A stretch of 64,000 nt of DNA from an uncultured Lactobacillus sp. (lineage in GTDB: Bacteria > Bacillota > Bacilli > Lactobacillales > Lactobacillaceae), in contig CAJUNC010000002.1 of NCBI GenBank assembly GCA_910587695.1, positions 81,278 through 145,277 of the forward strand, read 5' to 3'. Position 1 is the first letter of the stretch. Each line of letters opens with the position of its first letter. The position numbers and the translations under genes were made by a program. Below are positions 60,717 through 64,000 of this stretch, piece by piece. Below the pieces are notes generated by a model. It saw only the letters and a program-made list of their open reading frames with translations. It was not told where the DNA came from and did not search any database.

Positions 60717-62519
60717 CTATTTTTCACGAGAATAGCGAGCCCGCAAGCCCCAAAGGATCGAAACGGTATCGATGACCTCTTGAAACATTGCGCCCACGAT
60801 CGCCGGGATCCATCCGGTGCTAGCAACTAACATTAAAAAGACACAGATAAAGATACCGATCAAAACTGCTTGGCGTGCAATGCGTAAAGTATCTTGAGCG
60901 ATCTCAACGGCTTTAGCGACTTTTAATAGGTCATCTTTTAAGATCACGACATCAGCTGATTCACTGGCTGCTGTGGCTCCATGGGCTCCCATGGCGATCC
61001 CAACATCAGCTACGGTCAATGAAGGAGCATCGTTGACTCCATCGCCGACCATGATAACAGGATGTTCACTTTCAGGTACTGCTTTTAAAGCCTGGATCTT
61101 TTCTTCAGGTAGTAATTTTGCTCTAACATCATCGATCCCTACTTCTTTAGCGATCGTTTGGGCAATGGCTTGTTGGTCACCTGTCAACATCATCAAATGT
61201 TGGACACCATGGTCGCGTAAAGTTTGCATCGTTTGTGCGGCTTCGGGACGTAATTTATCTATAAAAGTGATCGCACCGATATATTGGTCGTTCAAACTAA
61301 TATAGACACAAGTTTGGGTCGTTTCGGTGATCTTGGCTGTTGGAGCAACAAACGAAGCCTTTCCGACTTTAATAGTCTGACCATTGATCTGTGCTGTGAC
61401 CCCATTACCTGTGACTTCAGATAGTTGCTGAACTTCTAATAATTTAACATCATGTTTAACAGCATAATTGAGCAATGACCGGGCTAAGATATGACCTGAA
61501 GATTGTTCAGCACTAGCTGCATAGCCCAAAAGCTCTTCTTTGGTCGTGTTTGCTACGGGTTTTATCTGATCGACAAAGAGCCGGCCACTGGTGATCGTTC
61601 CGGTCTTATCAAAGGCGGCTGTTTTGGCTGTTGCCATCTTTTCTAAGACGCTCCCAGTTTTGACCACGATCCCATTACGTGACGAACGGCTCATCCCAGA
61701 TACCAAAGCCACCGGAGCAGCTAAGATCAATGGGCAGGGTGAAGCTACGACCAAAACTTCGGCAAATCTCACGGGATCTTTGGAAACAAACCAAGCGATC
61801 CCAGCGATCACAAAGGCGATCCCAGTAAATGGAACGGCATAACGGTCGGCCATTCGGACAAAATGAGCTGGTGTACTGTCGGCTTGTTTGACCAATTGGA
61901 TCAAGCGCTGATATTGACTATCTTTAGCGAGTTTATCAACTGTCATTGTTACCGCAGAATCACCATTGATCGAACCAGAATAGACAGTATCACCGATATT
62001 TTTAGTGATCGGTCTAGATTCACCGGTCAAGCTCGATTCATCAAACATGCTACTGCCTTTGATGACATGCCCATCGACAGGGACGGTCTCACCTGGTTTG
62101 ACGACCAATCGATCGCCGATGTTAGCTTCATCGACTTTGATATCGACAAGTTTGTCAGTCACGACTTTGTGAGCGGTCTGTGGTGAATTGTCGAGTAAGG
62201 CTTTTAATTCAGTGTGAGCTTTTTTAGAAGCATAGTCTTCAAGCGAATCACCACCGACTAACATGATCAAGACGATCATCGCTGCCCAGTATTGTCCAAC
62301 AGCAAGCGTAGCCGCCACAGCAGTGATCGCTAGGAGATCAACGCCATAGCTACCTGAGCGTAATGTTTTGATCATTTCTTTTAACATGGATAAGGCGATC
62401 AAAGTCCCAGTTATCGTAATAATGATCTGAGCGATCAAGGCAAGCCCAAAGCCAAATTCTAAGATCGCTGAGAATAATGCGATCGCAATGATCAAGCCTA
62501 ATTTTGTTGAATGTTTCAT
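60717..62519 (-). CDS. Heavy-metal P1B-type ATPase (SPC type)
   Basis: A 600-residue metal exporter with no N-terminal metal-binding domain. Motifs: TGES in the actuator domain (SSLTGESRP), the ion site SPCPLILAAPVA in place of CPC, the phosphorylation site DKTGT, and the hinge GDGVNDAPSL. The HP dipeptide of P1B ATPases is HI here (SSGHILARSL), and the last helices carry QEVIDTVSIL. The SPC motif is shared with P1B-4 (Co, Zn, Fe) exporters such as PfeT and FrvA, but their HEGG motif is not seen, so the metal is uncertain. The start at 62519 follows GAGGGGAT. A Fur/PerR-like box lies upstream. Confidence 0.88.
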   Translation of the reverse strand: MKHSTKLGLIIAIALFSAILEFGFGLALIAQIIITITGTLIALSMLKEMIKTLRSGSYGVDLLAITAVAATLAVGQYWAAMIVLIMLVGGDSLEDYASKKAHTELKALLDNSPQTAHKVVTDKLVDIKVDEANIGDRLVVKPGETVPVDGHVIKGSSMFDESSLTGESRPITKNIGDTVYSGSINGDSAVTMTVDKLAKDSQYQRLIQLVKQADSTPAHFVRMADRYAVPFTGIAFVIAGIAWFVSKDPVRFAEVLVVASPCPLILAAPVALVSGMSRSSRNGIVVKTGSVLEKMATAKTAAFDKTGTITSGRLFVDQIKPVANTTKEELLGYAASAEQSSGHILARSLLNYAVKHDVKLLEVQQLSEVTGNGVTAQINGQTIKVGKASFVAPTAKITETTQTCVYISLNDQYIGAITFIDKLRPEAAQTMQTLRDHGVQHLMMLTGDQQAIAQTIAKEVGIDDVRAKLLPEEKIQALKAVPESEHPVIMVGDGVNDAPSLTVADVGIAMGAHGATAASESADVVILKDDLLKVAKAVEIAQDTLRIARQAVLIGIFICVFLMLVASTGWIPAIVGAMFQEVIDTVSILWGLRARYSREK

Positions 62520-62595
62520 AATTAACATCCCCTCGTAAAAAATAATTTCAGTTCTACTTTACTTAAACCGTAACACCAAAAATAACCAAAGTAAA

Positions 62596-62631
62596 TTAGA
62601 ATCGTTCTAAATAATAATGATTCTCAATTAG
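62596..62631 (-). promoter_or_regulatory. Fur/PerR-like boxes upstream of the P-type ATPase gene
   Basis: TTAGAATCGTTCTAA (62596-62610) is a 7-1-7 inverted repeat with one mismatch to a perfect dyad, close to the PerR/Fur-family consensus. Next to it, TAATGATTCTCAATTA (62616-62631) is a second weaker candidate. Confidence 0.6.
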
Positions 62632-62750
62632 AGGGGACGAAAGCTTGATTTGATAGGATTTGTATGTTCGGGTGAAAAAGAGCGTAAATGAAAAGGGTTA
62701 TCAATTAGAAGGATCAATGTATAAAAAGGCATAAAATGTATATTGATACA

Positions 62751-62793
62751 AAAAATAACCATCCGATACAACATGTATCAGATGGTTATTTTT
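62751..62793 (-). terminator. Terminator of the DegV gene
   Basis: AAAAATAACCATC and GATGGTTATTTTT with an inner GATAC/GTATC stem. Confidence 0.92.
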
Positions 62794-62805
62794 ATTTATA
62801 CAGCA

Positions 62806-63669
62806 TTAATCGTCAGTTTTCTCAGGTTTTTCTGCCAGTGTGATCACACCTACAGCGTTTAAACCGGTATGGGTCATGATGATCGGACTGGTTAAGCGTG
62901 CGATGTAGGTCGCTTTACTGTTTTCAGGTAGGATAGTTTCTTTTATTTTTTCCAAGAAAGCAGGATCGGTACCGACATTTGAAAGAGAAAGTGCCTCTAT
63001 TGGATTATCTTTGTGTTGTTCTGCTAGTTCTTTGCAATGCTTGATAAAAGTTTTGCGGCTTCGGCCCTTTGTGAAGACGTCCAGGCTGTGTTCATTTAAG
63101 CGGACGATGATCTTTAAGTTGATCAATTTTGTCAAAGCACCAGCAAAACGGCTCACACGTCCACCAGCAACAAGGCAGTCGAGATTATCGACCAACACGT
63201 CGATCGTTGTTCGTGAGTAGATATCAGCACAGTGTTCTTTGATATCTGCGATCGATCTGCCTTCTCTTGCATCTTTAGCAGCTGCTAGGACTTGGAACGC
63301 TAGACCACGGTCTGTTGACTTGCTGTTGATCACAGTAACGTCAGAATCTGACATATCAGCTGCACTGAGCGCTGTTTCAAAAGTTCCGCTCAAAACATCG
63401 GAGATCAAGATCGCCAAGACTTGGCTACCATCTTTGCCTAATTCATTGAAGGTATCGATAAAACGCCCCATTGCTGGTTGACTGGTCTTAGGGATATTGC
63501 CCTTGCGCAATTCTTCAACTAGTTCTTCGCGACTGATGTCTTCACCATCAATGTAGTTTTTACCATTTACCTCGACTGAAAGAGGAATGATCGTAATGTT
63601 ATTTTCTTTTATCTCTTCAGGTGTCAATTGGACAGATGAATCCGTAACGATTTTGATCGGTTTTGTCAT
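62806..63669 (-). CDS. DegV-family fatty-acid-binding protein
   Basis: A 287-residue protein of the DegV family (FakB type), which holds a fatty acid for phosphorylation by the FakA kinase. The N-terminus (KIVTDSSVQLTPEEIKENNITIIPLSVEVNGKNYIDGEDIS) and KTSQPAMGRF (TSQPS-type binding loop) are typical, as is IARLTSPIIMTHTGLNAVGV at the C-terminus. No fakA lies nearby. AAGGAGTAA precedes the ATG. Confidence 0.92.
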   Translation of the reverse strand: MTKPIKIVTDSSVQLTPEEIKENNITIIPLSVEVNGKNYIDGEDISREELVEELRKGNIPKTSQPAMGRFIDTFNELGKDGSQVLAILISDVLSGTFETALSAADMSDSDVTVINSKSTDRGLAFQVLAAAKDAREGRSIADIKEHCADIYSRTTIDVLVDNLDCLVAGGRVSRFAGALTKLINLKIIVRLNEHSLDVFTKGRSRKTFIKHCKELAEQHKDNPIEALSLSNVGTDPAFLEKIKETILPENSKATYIARLTSPIIMTHTGLNAVGVITLAEKPEKTDD

Positions 63670-63786
63670 AAATATTTACTCCTTGGATCAAGCTCTATAT
63701 TATTAATCATTTCCATTATATTATAACTTTAATGGCTTGTGAATCAATAAGAAATAGATTCCAAGTCTAGTAAGATAAAGCGCTTT

Positions 63787-64000
63787 TTATAAACGATCGT
63801 ACCTTTGCTTGAGTCTTTCTTTGATGAGTTTGACTTCACTTACAGATGTGACCCCACTTTCACGATAGATCAAATTGATGATCATTGTTAGATAATCATC
63901 TAAAAATGAAGTAAGTGATAAAGTATCGATCTGATTTTCTAAATTGCAAAGTGAATGGTCGTTTTGAAAGTCCAACGAAAAATCAGCGTTTATCTCATGG
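63787..64000 (-). CDS. Partial hypothetical protein (5' end outside window)
   Basis: The frame remains open to the window edge, so only the C-terminal 70 or so residues are present. It is hydrophilic (QIDTLSLTSFLDDYLTMIINLIYRESGV, then EVKLIKERLKQRYDRL), with a final basic amphipathic helix. No family recognised. It lies about 120 bp downstream of... that is, before on the map, the convergent-free side of the DegV gene on the same strand. Confidence 0.55.
   Translation of the reverse strand, partial: HEINADFSLDFQNDHSLCNLENQIDTLSLTSFLDDYLTMIINLIYRESGVTSVSEVKLIKERLKQRYDRL

Noticed and set aside
1..64000. CRISPR arrays, tRNA and rRNA genes, prophage or intact insertion sequences
   Set aside because: None seen: no regular short repeats with spacers, no tRNA or rRNA sequence recognised, no transposase or phage structural gene.

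Overview
The window looks like a chromosomal segment of a low-GC Gram-positive bacterium of the Lactobacillaceae, most likely Ligilactobacillus or a close relative. This rests on protein style: LPQTG and YSIRK-like surface proteins, ClpL, a fused glutamine-type SBP-permease, PTS operons and a Gtf3-type glycosyltransferase. Species assignment is inference. No rRNA, tRNA, CRISPR array or intact insertion sequence was seen. A near-perfect parS site at about 43.5 kb suggests, but does not prove, that the segment lies in the origin-proximal part of the chromosome.

Layout. 1-1.1 kb: C-terminus of a Rib/alpha-repeat LPQTG surface protein. 1.2-10 kb: housekeeping genes (UspA, CPBP protease, deoxynucleoside kinase and deoxyribosyltransferase, a small HTH regulator, ClpL, 5-formyl-THF cyclo-ligase, an amino-acid SBP-permease fusion, a membrane-anchored FMN reductase-like protein). 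10.1-14.4 kb: a ROK regulator divergent from a cellobiose/lactose-class PTS operon with an unusual TIM-barrel gene. 14.5-21.5 kb: a giant multidomain glycan-degrading surface protein (GH16, sialic-acid lectin, GH33 sialidase, two SGNH domains), broken near its N-terminus by a frameshift. 21.7-36.8 kb: metabolic and regulatory genes (ilvE, LysR/cupin/CMD, QueH, an NrtR-like regulator, a Gtf3-like transferase, MarR/MFS, ACT/DUF711, the fruRKA operon) and about 0.7 kb of decayed sequence.

36.9-60.6 kb is a large cell-wall polysaccharide and teichoic-acid decoration region. The + strand arm holds a GacH/LtaS-like glycerol-phosphate transferase, YfhO-type membrane proteins, an acyltransferase, a CsbB/GtrA pair, two Wzy-like polymerases, UDP-galactopyranose mutase, a Wzx flippase and two Gtf3/galactofuranosyl-type transferases. 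The - strand arm holds a GT14-like enzyme, a DUF4422 protein, the priming sugar transferase, a GT2 and a GT4. The arms converge on a shared terminator near 56.0 kb. The likely product is a galactofuranose-containing polysaccharide plus glycosylated or GroP-decorated wall polymer. The region is interrupted at 41.8-43.5 kb by an amino-acid permease.

The most interesting candidate is upstream of that permease: a promoter, a 19-codon threonine-rich leader peptide and an intrinsic terminator, all before the permease start. This is the layout of ribosome-mediated attenuation. Other signals are the parS site, two structured 5' leaders, several clean operators, and a 19-bp stem-loop that recurs after both LPXTG-protein genes with a compensatory base change. 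60.7-64 kb: a metal P-type ATPase behind a Fur/PerR-like box, a DegV protein, and a partial gene running off the window.
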